64,000 bases of DNA, taken from the NCBI RefSeq assembly GCF_000017505.1, contig NC_009675.1:3357001-3421000 (forward strand), given 5' to 3'. The notes beneath the pieces are model-generated. The model was not told where the DNA came from. It saw nothing but the letters and a program-made list of their open reading frames with translations, and did no database searches. Positions 1 through 13,359 of this stretch are shown here, one piece after another. A program made the position numbers and the translations under genes. Position 1 is the first letter of the stretch. Each line of letters opens with the position of its first letter. The stretch comes from Anaeromyxobacter sp. Fw109-5. GTDB taxonomy: Bacteria > Myxococcota > Myxococcia > Myxococcales > Anaeromyxobacteraceae.

Positions 1-473
1 GCGGCGAAGCCTCGCTCCTCCCGCGTCGCGGCGCGCCAGTAGGTGAGCGCGCCGAGCGCGATGGGAGCGAGGAGCCAGGGGTTCCCGGCGGCGACGAGCC
101 CCCCGGCGAACGCGAGCAGGTAGCTCGCGTAGAACGGGTGGCGCACCAGGGCGTAGGGGCCGCGCGTCTGGAGGTGCTCGGGGACGTGCGCGGCGAAGGC
201 GAGGAGGAGCGGCCGCTCTCGGTTGACCCGCGCCGCCCAGAAGAAGAGCCCGAGCGAGGCGCCGAGCAGCGCGAGCGCGCCGGCGAGCCGCGCGGGCGGG
301 ACGGGACCGGCCGCGATCGCGGCGGCCTCGGAGGCGAGGACGAGGCCTGAGACGAGCGACGCCCGGTAGCGGTGGGGGCCTTCGGGGCGACGGAACACGC
401 GGCGCACTCCGCCGAGGAAGGTGGCGGCGACCCCCGCGAGCGCGGCGAGCGCGACGAGGCGCAGATCGCTCAT
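1..473 (-). CDS. Partial isoprenylcysteine carboxyl methyltransferase (ICMT/PEMT)-like membrane protein
   Basis: The 157 visible residues begin at ATG 473 and the 3' end lies outside the window. Hydrophobic helices lie near residues 4-20, 38-55, 62-80 and 112-145. The family signature RGPYALVRHPFYASYLL is at residues 104-120, and a conserved Glu pair (REE) is near 151-153. These proteins are integral membrane SAM-dependent methyltransferases; the bacterial members mostly have unknown substrates. The start overlaps the stop of the upstream PilZ-acyltransferase gene by four bases (ATGA), so the two are probably translationally coupled. The family assignment is fairly secure. The substrate is unknown. 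Confidence 0.75.
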   Translation of the reverse strand, partial: MSDLRLVALAALAGVAATFLGGVRRVFRRPEGPHRYRASLVSGLVLASEAAAIAAGPVPPARLAGALALLGASLGLFFWAARVNRERPLLLAFAAHVPEHLQTRGPYALVRHPFYASYLLAFAGGLVAAGNPWLLAPIALGALTYWRAATREERGFA

Positions 474-2029
474 CGGCGCCACCCCCGCGCGCCCTTGCGG
501 CGCACGTGGAAGGCCGCGGCGGCGCGGGCGAGCGGGCCGAAGAGCCGCCACACCGCGACGCGCGCCTCGAGCAGCCTGCTCTCCGGCGCCACGCCGCAGA
601 GGCGCGAGAACGACCAGAGCTCCCAGCCGCCCATCAGGTTCCAGACCACGGGGTTCACGTGCTTGCCCGACACCACCCGCGCGACCTCGGCCATCATGAG
701 GTGGTGCTCGAGCCTCATGGTCGGGTGGACGTAGGACGCGCCGAGGGGACGGAAGCCGACCCGGCCGTACGCCTTCACGAGCTCGTCCGTGCAGCTCATC
801 ACCGCGTACCGCCGCCCCGACTGCAGCGTGGTGAGCGCGCAGTGCTTCACGAGCGTGTAGAAGAGATCGCTGCCGCGGAACTCGGGGTGCGTGCAGAACT
901 TGGAGAGCTCGACGATCTCGTCGTGGGGCGGGGTCCCGGGCGGCAGCGTGACGTAGTCCTGGTGCTTGAGCGGCGAGTCCGGCGTGGGCGGGAACAGGAG
1001 CCGGACCGTCGCGACGATGCGGCCACGGTACTTCGCGACGAGGATGCGCGAGCGCGCGTCGAGGGCGTCCGCCATCTGCTCGTCGGTGGCCTCCGGCCCC
1101 GCCTTGCCCGCGTGCACGTACGCGAGGCGGCGAAGCGCGAGCACCTCCCGGTACTCCTCCTCGCTGCGGACGGCGCCGAAGTCCATGGCGCGGCTGGAGG
1201 AGCGGACGTGGAACCCGGTCTCGCGCAGCTGCTGCACGCTCGCGCCCGGGCCGAACTGCAGCAGGTACTGCCCGACGAGCTCGCGCGCCCCGGGCTCCTC
1301 GACGGACCAGGTCACTCCCAGCGCCAGGCTGCGCTTCGCGCCGTGCTGCGCGACCCGCGCGTGGACCACCTGGAAGCGGACCTCGGCCTGGCCCATGGTC
1401 GGGAAGGTGCAGGTGCCGCTGAACTCGACCCCGGGGATGAGGAACTTGTTCCGCAGGCTGGTGACGAGCTGCATCCCGTCCCGCGAGATGTCGACGATCC
1501 GGAAGTGGATGCGGTCGTCGTAGCGGACCGCGCTCGCCGCCACGCCCGTGGGGAGCCACTCGCGCTCGCAGGGAAACCGGGAGGCCCCGCGCTTCTCTTC
1601 GGGCGAGGGCTCCGGGTCCGCCGGCTCCGACCAGCGCACGGCCAGGATCTCCCGCCCGCGGTCGGAGCGGAGCGCGGCCACGCGGAGCGCGGCGAACGTG
1701 GTGGTGCTCGCGCCCACCCGCAGCGTCACGTCCAATTCGTCGCCGGGGGCGACCGTCCCGAGGGCAGGGCTGCGCACCAGCTCCACGCCGAGCGGAGACA
1801 GCCGCCAGACCTGCGCGGCCAGCTCGCCTGCCCGGCCCGCCACGCGGACCTGCGCCGAGATCGGGTCACCCGGCCGGACGTCAGCCGGCGAGATGGCGCC
1901 GTGGACCGGATCGCGCGCGGCGAGCGGGTGCACACGCGCCGTCGCGCCCTCGAGTCCGTCGAACCGGCCTCTCGGCAGCTCCGGCGCCGAGCGAGGGGGG
2001 TGGTAGAGCGGGGTGTTCAGCGATCGCAT
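470..2029 (-). CDS. PilZ-domain protein fused to a FeeM/GNAT-type acyltransferase domain
   Basis: 519 residues from ATG 2029. Residues 45-135 form a first PilZ-like beta domain (LSPLGVEL near 78-85). Residues 150-255 form a second with the classic elements RFPCERE (151-157) and DISRDGMQL (180-188), which in PilZ domains bind cyclic di-GMP. Residues 285-450 resemble the N-acyl amino acid synthase/GNAT fold: an EEYREVLALRRLAYV start, a core strand ILVAKYRGRIVATVRL, and an ELSKFCTHPEFRG block typical of acyl-carrier-dependent synthases. I infer an acyltransferase controlled by cyclic di-GMP. The acyl donor and acceptor cannot be read from sequence. The downstream ICMT-like gene overlaps it by four bases. 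Confidence 0.75.
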   Translation of the reverse strand: MRSLNTPLYHPPRSAPELPRGRFDGLEGATARVHPLAARDPVHGAISPADVRPGDPISAQVRVAGRAGELAAQVWRLSPLGVELVRSPALGTVAPGDELDVTLRVGASTTTFAALRVAALRSDRGREILAVRWSEPADPEPSPEEKRGASRFPCEREWLPTGVAASAVRYDDRIHFRIVDISRDGMQLVTSLRNKFLIPGVEFSGTCTFPTMGQAEVRFQVVHARVAQHGAKRSLALGVTWSVEEPGARELVGQYLLQFGPGASVQQLRETGFHVRSSSRAMDFGAVRSEEEYREVLALRRLAYVHAGKAGPEATDEQMADALDARSRILVAKYRGRIVATVRLLFPPTPDSPLKHQDYVTLPPGTPPHDEIVELSKFCTHPEFRGSDLFYTLVKHCALTTLQSGRRYAVMSCTDELVKAYGRVGFRPLGASYVHPTMRLEHHLMMAEVARVVSGKHVNPVVWNLMGGWELWSFSRLCGVAPESRLLEARVAVWRLFGPLARAAAAFHVRRKGARGWRR

Positions 2030-2344
2030 CTGTCTCCATCTCCAGGCCCCCCGGCCTCCCGCACTCGCGGGACACGCTAAGGTAGCAGAGCGGTCCCCTA
2101 CGGGTCACATTTCACGTACCGTAGTGGGTGCACGCACATGTTGACGCCGGTCACGGATCGGAGGTCCAGATGGGCGCCGATTGCTCCTGAAATCGCTGCC
2201 GTTGCACAGGGTTACACCGGACTCCCGCCGCACTTTTTCCGGGCGGTGAAGCGGCTTCGCGGCTAAGGGCACCCGAGCGGCTGCGGCGGAAAACCGCACG
2301 CTGCCGCCCCCCACGCTCTCGATACCCCGACTCGGAGGCCCACC
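2030..2344. other. Divergent intergenic region between the PilZ-acyltransferase and serA
   Basis: 315 bp without a convincing gene. Promoters for both divergent genes should lie here. The only clear structure is the spaced inverted repeat at 2098-2124. I searched for riboswitch- or tRNA-like folds by eye and saw none I would defend. Confidence 0.5.
2098..2124. promoter_or_regulatory. Spaced inverted repeat, candidate operator
   Basis: CTACGG at 2098-2103 and CCGTAG at 2119-2124 form a perfect 6-bp inverted repeat with half-site starts 21 bp apart, about two helical turns. The flanks extend the symmetry imperfectly to about 8 of 10 bases. It lies 70-95 bp upstream of the PilZ-acyltransferase start and 220 bp upstream of serA. 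The spacing suits a dimeric regulator, but no family can be named. Confidence 0.3.
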
Positions 2345-3544
2345 GTGAAGATCCTCGTCGCCGACGCTTTCCCGACCGAGCGCCTCGCCGACTTCCAGGC
2401 GCTCGGGCTCGAGGTCGCGCATCGCCCCGACGTCGCCGTGCAGGAGCTCGCCGCGGCCGCCCGCGACGCGGCGATCCTCGTGGTCCGCTCGAAGCAGGTG
2501 CAGGCGGACGTCTTCGACGCCGCGCCCGGCCTCTCCCTCGTGGTCAGGGCCGGCGCCGGCGTGAACACCATCGACGTGGCGGCGGCGTCGCGGCGGGGCG
2601 TCTACGTCGCGAACTGCCCGGGCCAGAACTCCATCGCGGTGGCGGAGCTCGCCATCGGCCTCGTGGTGGCGCTCGACCGGCGCATCCCCGACAACGTCGC
2701 GCTCCTGCGCGCCGGCAAGTGGGACAAGAAGACGTTCTCCGAGGCGCAGGGGCTCTACGGGCGCACGCTGGGCGTCGCCGGCGTCGGGTCCATCGGCCGC
2801 GAGGTGGCGCGGCGCGCGCAGGCGCTCGGGATGCGCGTCGTGGCCTGGTCGCGCTCGCTCGACGACCGCCAGGCGAAGCTGCTCGGCGTGGAGCGGGCTC
2901 CCGACCTGGCCGCGCTGGCGCGCGAGTCCGACTTCCTCTCCCTGCACCTCGCGCTCTCGAAGGAGACGCGGGGCATCGTCTCGCGCGAGGTGCTCGAGGC
3001 GCTGAGGCCCGGCGCCGCCCTCGTGAACACGGCGCGCGCCGAGATCGTGGACCAGGCGGCGCTCCTCGAGCTCGCGCGGGCAGGCCGGCTCCGGGTCGGC
3101 ACGGACGTGTTCGCCGGCGAGCCCGAGAAGGGCAAGGCGGAGTTCGACAGCGAGCTCGCGAAGCTGCCGAACGTGTACGGCACGCACCACATCGGCGCGT
3201 CGACCGCCCAGGCGCAGGACGCCATCGCCCGCGAGACCGTGCGGATCGTCGAGGCGTTCGTGAAGAGCGGCGAGGTGCCGAGCTGCGTGAACGTGGCGCG
3301 GAAGACGCCCGCGCGCGCCCGGCTGGTCGTGCGCCACCTCGACAAGGTCGGGGTCCTCGCCAACGTGCTCGGCGCGATCCGCGAGGCGGGCATCAACGTC
3401 GAGGGGGTCGAGAACACGATCTTCGAGCACCACCAGGCGGCGTCGTGCACCATCGACCTCGACGAGCGCCCGCCGGCGCCCCTCCTCGAGCACCTGCGGA
3501 CTCGCGTGGGGGACGTGCTCTTCGTGGGCTCCTTCGACCTGTGA
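2345..3544 (+). CDS. serA: D-3-phosphoglycerate dehydrogenase-like 2-hydroxyacid dehydrogenase with ACT domain
   Basis: 399 residues from a GTG or ATG at the 5' end of a frame preceded by the SD-like CGGAGG. The D-isomer 2-hydroxyacid dehydrogenase fold is clear: the NAD-binding loop GVGSIG at 146-151, and the catalytic triad Arg231 (TARAE), Glu259 (FAGEP) and His282 (HHIGAST). Residues 325-399 form a C-terminal ACT domain (HLDKVGVLANVLGAIREAGI), as in serine-feedback-controlled SerA. The enzyme would oxidise 3-phosphoglycerate to 3-phosphohydroxypyruvate, the first step of serine synthesis, in the cytoplasm. It is shorter than the 520-residue long form and is the short SerA type. A different 2-hydroxyacid substrate is possible, because no serB or serC is adjacent. 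Confidence 0.85.
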   Translation: MKILVADAFPTERLADFQALGLEVAHRPDVAVQELAAAARDAAILVVRSKQVQADVFDAAPGLSLVVRAGAGVNTIDVAAASRRGVYVANCPGQNSIAVAELAIGLVVALDRRIPDNVALLRAGKWDKKTFSEAQGLYGRTLGVAGVGSIGREVARRAQALGMRVVAWSRSLDDRQAKLLGVERAPDLAALARESDFLSLHLALSKETRGIVSREVLEALRPGAALVNTARAEIVDQAALLELARAGRLRVGTDVFAGEPEKGKAEFDSELAKLPNVYGTHHIGASTAQAQDAIARETVRIVEAFVKSGEVPSCVNVARKTPARARLVVRHLDKVGVLANVLGAIREAGINVEGVENTIFEHHQAASCTIDLDERPPAPLLEHLRTRVGDVLFVGSFDL

Positions 3545-3568
3545 GCGGCCCTCGGCGCGGGGACGTCC

Positions 3569-3600
3569 GCGGGGCGGCGCGGCGCGCTTGCCCGCCCCGC
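3569..3600. terminator. GC-rich hairpin after serA
   Basis: GCGGGGCGG at 3569-3577 pairs perfectly with CCGCCCCGC at 3592-3600 across a 14-nt loop, 25 bp after the serA stop. No T-run follows, so intrinsic termination is only suggested. Confidence 0.35.
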
Positions 3601-3645
3601 TCCGCGCGACTAGAACGCTGCGTCACCTCGAGCCGGAGCCCTCGG

Positions 3646-5637
3646 ATGAACCACGCGCGCGCCGCCTTCCTCGCCGTCCTCCTCGCCTCCTCCTCCGCGG
3701 GCTGCGCCACCCGCGGCGGCGCCCCCGGCGCGATCCGGCCAGGCGCGCCGGGGCGCGCGGCGCTGAACCGCGCCTCCCTCGAGCTCGCCTATCCCCTCTT
3801 CTGGAGCGAGGACCGCGACGGGGACGGCGTCCTCGATCCCGAGGAGCTCGCCGTGGTGTGGGGCCTCGATCCGCGCCCGCGCGAGCACTGGGTGACGAAG
3901 GACGGCAGCTTCACCCACGCCTTCCTCGAGGCGTGGGACCGCGTCCGGGCCCGCGCCGCCGCTCCGCCCGCGCCGGAGGACGCGCGCCAGAGGGCGCTCG
4001 CGAAGGAGCTGGCGCAGAGCTACTTCACCGTCCTCGAGAGCGACTTCACGCCCGCGCCGGAGGAGGAGCGCGCGCTCGTGCGACACGTGCTCGAGGCGGC
4101 CCGGCTCGTCGAGCGGCTCCACGCGAGGCAGCTCGGGACGTACGGGATGGAGGCGCGGATCCCGCCCGCCGACGGCCGCTCGCGGCTGGTCTTCTTCCTG
4201 AACCAGGGCCCCTGGTGCAGCGGCCCCGCCACCGAGAAGGACCCCGCCTGCAGCGCGATCGCGCCCACCCCCGCGCGAATCTCCGGCCTCTACCCTCCCG
4301 AGCTCCAGACCGGCGCCGGGTTCTGCGACGCCCTCGCGAACGGCGCGCGGGGCGGCGAGCTCGCGCGGCCGTTCTCGCTCGTGTCGCGCGACGGGGCGGG
4401 CGACCTCGTGCCCGTCCCGTACCACGTCGCCTATCGCGAGGACATGGAGGCGATCGCGCGGGAGCTGGAGGCGGCGGGCGCCGCCCTCCGCGATCCCGGC
4501 GAGGCGGCGCTGCGGGCGTACCTCGCGGCCGCGGCCCGCGCCTTCCGCACCGGCGACTGGGCCGCCGCCGACGAGGCGTGGGCGCGCATGGACGCGGAGA
4601 GCTCGCGCTTCTACCTGCGCGTGGCGCCGGACGAGGTGTACTTCGAGCCGTGCAACCAGAAGGCCGGCTTCCAGCTGAGCTTCGCCCGCATCGACCGCGC
4701 CTCGCTCGAGTGGCAGCGCCGGCTCGACCCGGTGAAGGGGGAGATGGAGCAGGCCCTCGCGGCGCTGGCGGGGCCGCCCTACGCCGCGCGCGCCGTGTCC
4801 TTCCACCTCCCGGACTTCATCGAGATCGTCGTGAACGCCGGCGACGCCCGCGCGGCCCGCGGCGCCACCATCGGCCAGTCGCTGCCGAACTGGGGCGCGG
4901 TGGCGAACGAGGGCCGCGGCCGCACCGTCGCGATGACGAACTTCTACACGGACCCGGAGAGCAAGGAGATCCAGCGCCGGCGCGCGGAGTCGCTGCTCTG
5001 CCCGGCGACGATGGCGCGCTACTCGGACGACCGGGACGCGTCGGTGCTCGGCACCGTGCTGCACGAGGCGGCGCACAACCTCGGCCCCGCCCACGAGTAC
5101 GCGGTGGAAGGGCGCACCGACGATCAGATCTTCGGCGGCCCGCTGGCGACCACGCTGGAGGAGCTGAAGGCGCAGACGAGCGCGCTCCACCTCACGGACT
5201 GGCTCGCCGCGCGCGGGATCCTCGACCGCGACCTCGCCGAGCGCGCGCACGTGCGCGACGTGGTGTGGACCTTCGGCCACGTGAGCCGGGGCATGTACGA
5301 CGCGGAGGGGAAGGTGAAGCCGTACAGCGCCCTCTCGGCGATCCAGCTCGGCTTCCTCCTGAAGGAAGGCGGGCTCGCGTGGCGCCCCGAGGCGGATGCC
5401 GCGAACGGGCGCGACCGGGGGTGTCTCGACATCGACTTCGCCGCCTTCCCCGCCGCCGTCACCCGGCTCGAGCAGGTGGCGCTCGGAGTGAAGGCGCGCG
5501 GCGACGCCGCGGCCGCGCGGGCGCTGGAGGCCGAGTTCGTCCGCGGCGGGGGGGCCTTCGACGAGGTGCTGCGCGTCGTCGCGGAGCGCTGGCTGCGCCA
5601 TCCCGGCGCGACGTTCCTGTACTCGGTCCGCTACTAA
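3646..5637 (+). CDS. M49 (dipeptidyl peptidase III)-like zinc metallopeptidase, predicted lipoprotein
   Basis: 663 residues from ATG 3646. This start places a signal peptide with a lipobox-like SSSAGC at the N-terminus. An EF-hand-like calcium loop (DRDGDGVLDPEEL) is near residues 58-70. The zinc site is HEAAH at 473-477 with a downstream EELKAQ (505-510), matching the EECRAE helix of M49 peptidases. A preceding block with SLPNWG also matches the DPP III fold. M49 enzymes release dipeptides from peptide N-termini. Here the motif is HEXXH rather than the family's usual HEXXGH. The protein is probably exported and tethered in the periplasm. It appears to be a single-gene unit closed by a strong hairpin overlapping its stop codon. 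Confidence 0.75.
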   Translation: MNHARAAFLAVLLASSSAGCATRGGAPGAIRPGAPGRAALNRASLELAYPLFWSEDRDGDGVLDPEELAVVWGLDPRPREHWVTKDGSFTHAFLEAWDRVRARAAAPPAPEDARQRALAKELAQSYFTVLESDFTPAPEEERALVRHVLEAARLVERLHARQLGTYGMEARIPPADGRSRLVFFLNQGPWCSGPATEKDPACSAIAPTPARISGLYPPELQTGAGFCDALANGARGGELARPFSLVSRDGAGDLVPVPYHVAYREDMEAIARELEAAGAALRDPGEAALRAYLAAAARAFRTGDWAAADEAWARMDAESSRFYLRVAPDEVYFEPCNQKAGFQLSFARIDRASLEWQRRLDPVKGEMEQALAALAGPPYAARAVSFHLPDFIEIVVNAGDARAARGATIGQSLPNWGAVANEGRGRTVAMTNFYTDPESKEIQRRRAESLLCPATMARYSDDRDASVLGTVLHEAAHNLGPAHEYAVEGRTDDQIFGGPLATTLEELKAQTSALHLTDWLAARGILDRDLAERAHVRDVVWTFGHVSRGMYDAEGKVKPYSALSAIQLGFLLKEGGLAWRPEADAANGRDRGCLDIDFAAFPAAVTRLEQVALGVKARGDAAAARALEAEFVRGGGAFDEVLRVVAERWLRHPGATFLYSVRY

Positions 5638-5691
5638 ACCATGGTTCGTGATTCGCGATCACCTTCGGTGTCGCGAATCACGCCATGGTTT
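5636..5691. terminator. Long imperfect hairpin overlapping the peptidase stop codon
   Basis: The arms 5636-5658 and 5671-5691 are complementary over 21 bp, with a 2-nt bulge (TT) in the left arm. The loop region 5659-5670 can itself form CACC/GGTG around TTC. The hairpin begins inside the TAA stop. The right arm ends in TTT, so it may terminate transcription. It may also be a mobile palindromic element. Confidence 0.55.
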
Positions 5692-5703
5692 AGCCATGTT
5701 CTG

Positions 5704-5732
5704 ACGGGGGCTGCGCCCCCGCCCCGCCGAGC
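5704..5732 (+). repeat. Dispersed intergenic repeat, copy A
   Basis: These 29 bases are identical to the reverse complement of 44319-44347, and weaker similarity continues downstream (GCTCG, then GCCCCACCC and TGCT.CGC.GGG). The copy sits between the peptidase and the permease. The rest of the gap to 5953 holds further short GC hairpins, for example GCGCGGC at 5812-5818 pairing with GCCGCGC at 5822-5828, and no gene. Confidence 0.6.
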
Positions 5733-5953
5733 GAAGCTCGTCGGGGCCCCACCCCTGCTACGCGGGGCCCGGGCGCGCTTCGCCCCTCGGGGCTCGCGCG
5801 CCGTCCCGCGGGCGCGGCTTCGCCGCGCTGTTTCCGAATCGCGCACGGTCGTTTAGGGCCACCCGCACGCTCGGCCGCCGGGGCGACGCCCGCCCGCGCG
5901 CGGCGAATGCGGAGCGTTGACGCCCGCTGCGGCGCGGCCGAACGTGGGCGGGC

Positions 5954-7312
5954 ATGGGGGCGGGGGGAACGTCCGCGCGGCGAGGGGATCGGGACGGTGC
6001 GCCGCGCCCGTCGCTCGCGCGGCACGACGCGATCGCGCTGGTGCTCGGGATCGTCATCGGCGCGGGGATCTTCCGCGCGCCGTCCGCGGTCGCGGCGAGC
6101 GCGCCGGACGCCGCGGCGATCCTCGCGGCCTGGATCGCGGGCGGCGTCGTCTCCCTCGCCGGGGCGATGTGCTACGCGGAGCTCGCCGCCGCCTACCCGC
6201 ACGCCGGCGGCGACTACCACTTCCTCACCCGCGCGCTGGGGCGCCCGATCGCCTTCCTCTTCGCGTGGGCGCGGCTGACGGTGATCCCCACCGGCTCCGT
6301 CGCGATGCTCGGCTTCGTGTTCGGAGACTACGCGGCCGACCTCCTCGGCGCGCCGCGCGCGAGCGGGCCGCTCGCCGCCGCCCTGGTCGTGACGCTGACG
6401 CTCGTGAACGCCGCGGGCCTCCGGGTCGCGCGCCGCCTGCAGAACCTCCTCACCGTCGCGCTCGTGCTCGGGCTCGTGGCGGTGATCGTGACGGGGTTCG
6501 CGCTCCCGCCGGCGCCGCCCGCCGCCGCGCATGTCCCGGCGCGGCCGGCGTTCGGCCTCGCCATGGTGTTCGTGCTGCTCGCGTACGGCGGGTGGAACGA
6601 GGCGGCCTACGTCTCGACCGAGCTGCGCGGGGGCCGGCGCGCCATCGCGATCACCCTCGTCGTCTCGCTCCTCCTCGTGACCGTGCTGTACGTGCTCGCG
6701 AACGTGGCGTACCTGCGCGGCCTGGGGGTCGACCGGGTTCGGGAGTCGAGCGCGGTGGCGGCCGACCTCCTCGCGCGCGGCCTCGGGCCGGCGGGCGCCG
6801 CGGCGATCGCGGCGATCGTCATCGCCGCGGCGGTGACGTCGGCGAACGCGACGCTGCTCATGGGCTCGCGGCTGGTGTGGGCCTTCGGTCGCGACTTCCC
6901 CCTCTTCGGCTCGCTGGGGCGGTGGAGCGAGCGCGCCTCCTCGCCCGTCAACGCCGTGCTGCTGCAGGGCGCGATCGCCCTCGCGCTGGTGGGGCTCGGC
7001 ACCCTCTCCCGCCGCGGCTTCGAGGCGATGGTGGCGTACACGGCGCCGGTGTTCTGGCTGTTCTTCCTGCTCACCGGGATCTCGCTGTTCGTGCTCCGCC
7101 GCCGCGATCCCGCGGCGGCGCGCCCGTTCCGGGTCCCGCTCTACCCCGCCACGCCGGCCGTCTTCTGCGCGGCGTGCGCGTTCCTGTTGTGGTCGAGCCT
7201 CGTCCATGCCGGCCCCGGCGCCATCGCCGGCGTGGCGGTGCTCGCGACGGGGCTCGCACCCATGTGGCTCTCGCTGCGGCGGGCGCAGGCGCGCCCCTCC
7301 CCCGCGGCGTGA
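5954..7312 (+). CDS. APC-superfamily amino acid permease
   Basis: 452 residues from ATG 5954, with a basic cytoplasmic N-terminus and about 12 membrane helices. The first helix carries the substrate-site signature GIVIGAGIFRAPS (family pattern GxxIGxGIF), and the next helices include LAGAMCYAELAAAYPHAGGDY, as in LAT-type exchangers and basic or neutral amino acid permeases. It should carry an amino acid across the inner membrane with a proton or by exchange. The substrate is not predictable. The downstream exported methyltransferase starts 13 bp after its stop with a good ribosome site (GAAGGAGGAGA), so they are probably co-transcribed. Confidence 0.85.
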   Translation: MGAGGTSARRGDRDGAPRPSLARHDAIALVLGIVIGAGIFRAPSAVAASAPDAAAILAAWIAGGVVSLAGAMCYAELAAAYPHAGGDYHFLTRALGRPIAFLFAWARLTVIPTGSVAMLGFVFGDYAADLLGAPRASGPLAAALVVTLTLVNAAGLRVARRLQNLLTVALVLGLVAVIVTGFALPPAPPAAAHVPARPAFGLAMVFVLLAYGGWNEAAYVSTELRGGRRAIAITLVVSLLLVTVLYVLANVAYLRGLGVDRVRESSAVAADLLARGLGPAGAAAIAAIVIAAAVTSANATLLMGSRLVWAFGRDFPLFGSLGRWSERASSPVNAVLLQGAIALALVGLGTLSRRGFEAMVAYTAPVFWLFFLLTGISLFVLRRRDPAAARPFRVPLYPATPAVFCAACAFLLWSSLVHAGPGAIAGVAVLATGLAPMWLSLRRAQARPSPAA

Positions 7313-7325
7313 AGGAGGAGACGAG

Positions 7326-7958
7326 ATGACCGCACGCTTCGAGGTCCCGTTCTCGGCGCGGCGCATCGCCGCGCGTGCCGCCGCCGCGGCCACCCTCGCC
7401 GTCGCGCTCGCGGGGCAGGCCCGCGCCCAGCTGGCACCGCCGCCCGGCGCGGCCGTCGAGGAGGCGCCCTCCCGGATCCCGGACGTGGTCTACGTGCCGA
7501 CCCCTGAGCGCGTCGTCGCCACGATGCTCGACCTCGCGAAGGTCGGCCCCCGCGACGTGGTGTACGACCTCGGCTGCGGGGACGGCCGCATCGTCGTGGA
7601 GGCGGCGAAGCGCGGCGCCCGCAAGGCGATCGGCGTGGACATCGACCCGGAGCGGATCGCCGAGGCGCGCGAGAAGGTGCGCGCCGCGGGCGTAGGGGAC
7701 CGGGTGGAGATCCGGGAGGGCGACCTCTTCGAGATGGACTTCTCCGACGCCACCGTCGTGACGCTCTACCTCCTGCCCGATCTCAACCTCAGGCTGCGAC
7801 CGAAGCTCCTCGCCCTCCCGCCCGGCACCCGCATCGTCTCCCACGCCTTCGACATGGGCGACTGGGCGCCGCAGGAGGTCCGGCAGGTGGACGGCAAGAC
7901 GGTCTACTTCTGGACCGTCCCCGCCCGCCCCAAGGCGCAGGCCCGGACCGCGAAGTAG
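7326..7958 (+). CDS. Exported class I SAM-dependent methyltransferase
   Basis: 210 residues from ATG 7326, placed by the strong upstream GGAGGAG. Residues 1-34 look like a signal peptide (ARRIAARA, then a hydrophobic alanine-rich stretch ending GQARA). The core is a Rossmann methyltransferase: YVPTPERVV at 56-64, motif I VVYDLGCGDGR at 78-88, and GVDIDPE at 103-109, resembling FAM173/ATP-synthase-c-type lysine methyltransferases. The acceptor is unknown. A SAM enzyme outside the cytoplasm is unusual because SAM is made inside, so the N-terminus may act as a membrane anchor instead. It follows the permease by 13 bp. Confidence 0.75.
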   Translation: MTARFEVPFSARRIAARAAAAATLAVALAGQARAQLAPPPGAAVEEAPSRIPDVVYVPTPERVVATMLDLAKVGPRDVVYDLGCGDGRIVVEAAKRGARKAIGVDIDPERIAEAREKVRAAGVGDRVEIREGDLFEMDFSDATVVTLYLLPDLNLRLRPKLLALPPGTRIVSHAFDMGDWAPQEVRQVDGKTVYFWTVPARPKAQARTAK

Positions 7959-8052
7959 CGGGGTTTTCGCCTGTGCCGCCGGCGCCTCCCGGCTAGATCC
8001 CACGCGCGCGCCGCTTCTCGCCGGATGGGCGTCCGCGGCGCGAGGAGGCGCG

Positions 8053-13293
<5,241 letters not shown>

Positions 13294-13359
13294 CCGCGCC
13301 GCGGCGCTCCGCCCATTCGCGCGCCCGCCGCCCGCGGGTGACGTCGCGCCGCCGCCCGC

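Noticed and set aside
2030-2344. Riboswitch upstream of serA
   Set aside because: No conserved aptamer sequence or strong stem was found. The only clear structure is a spaced palindrome, better explained as a DNA operator.
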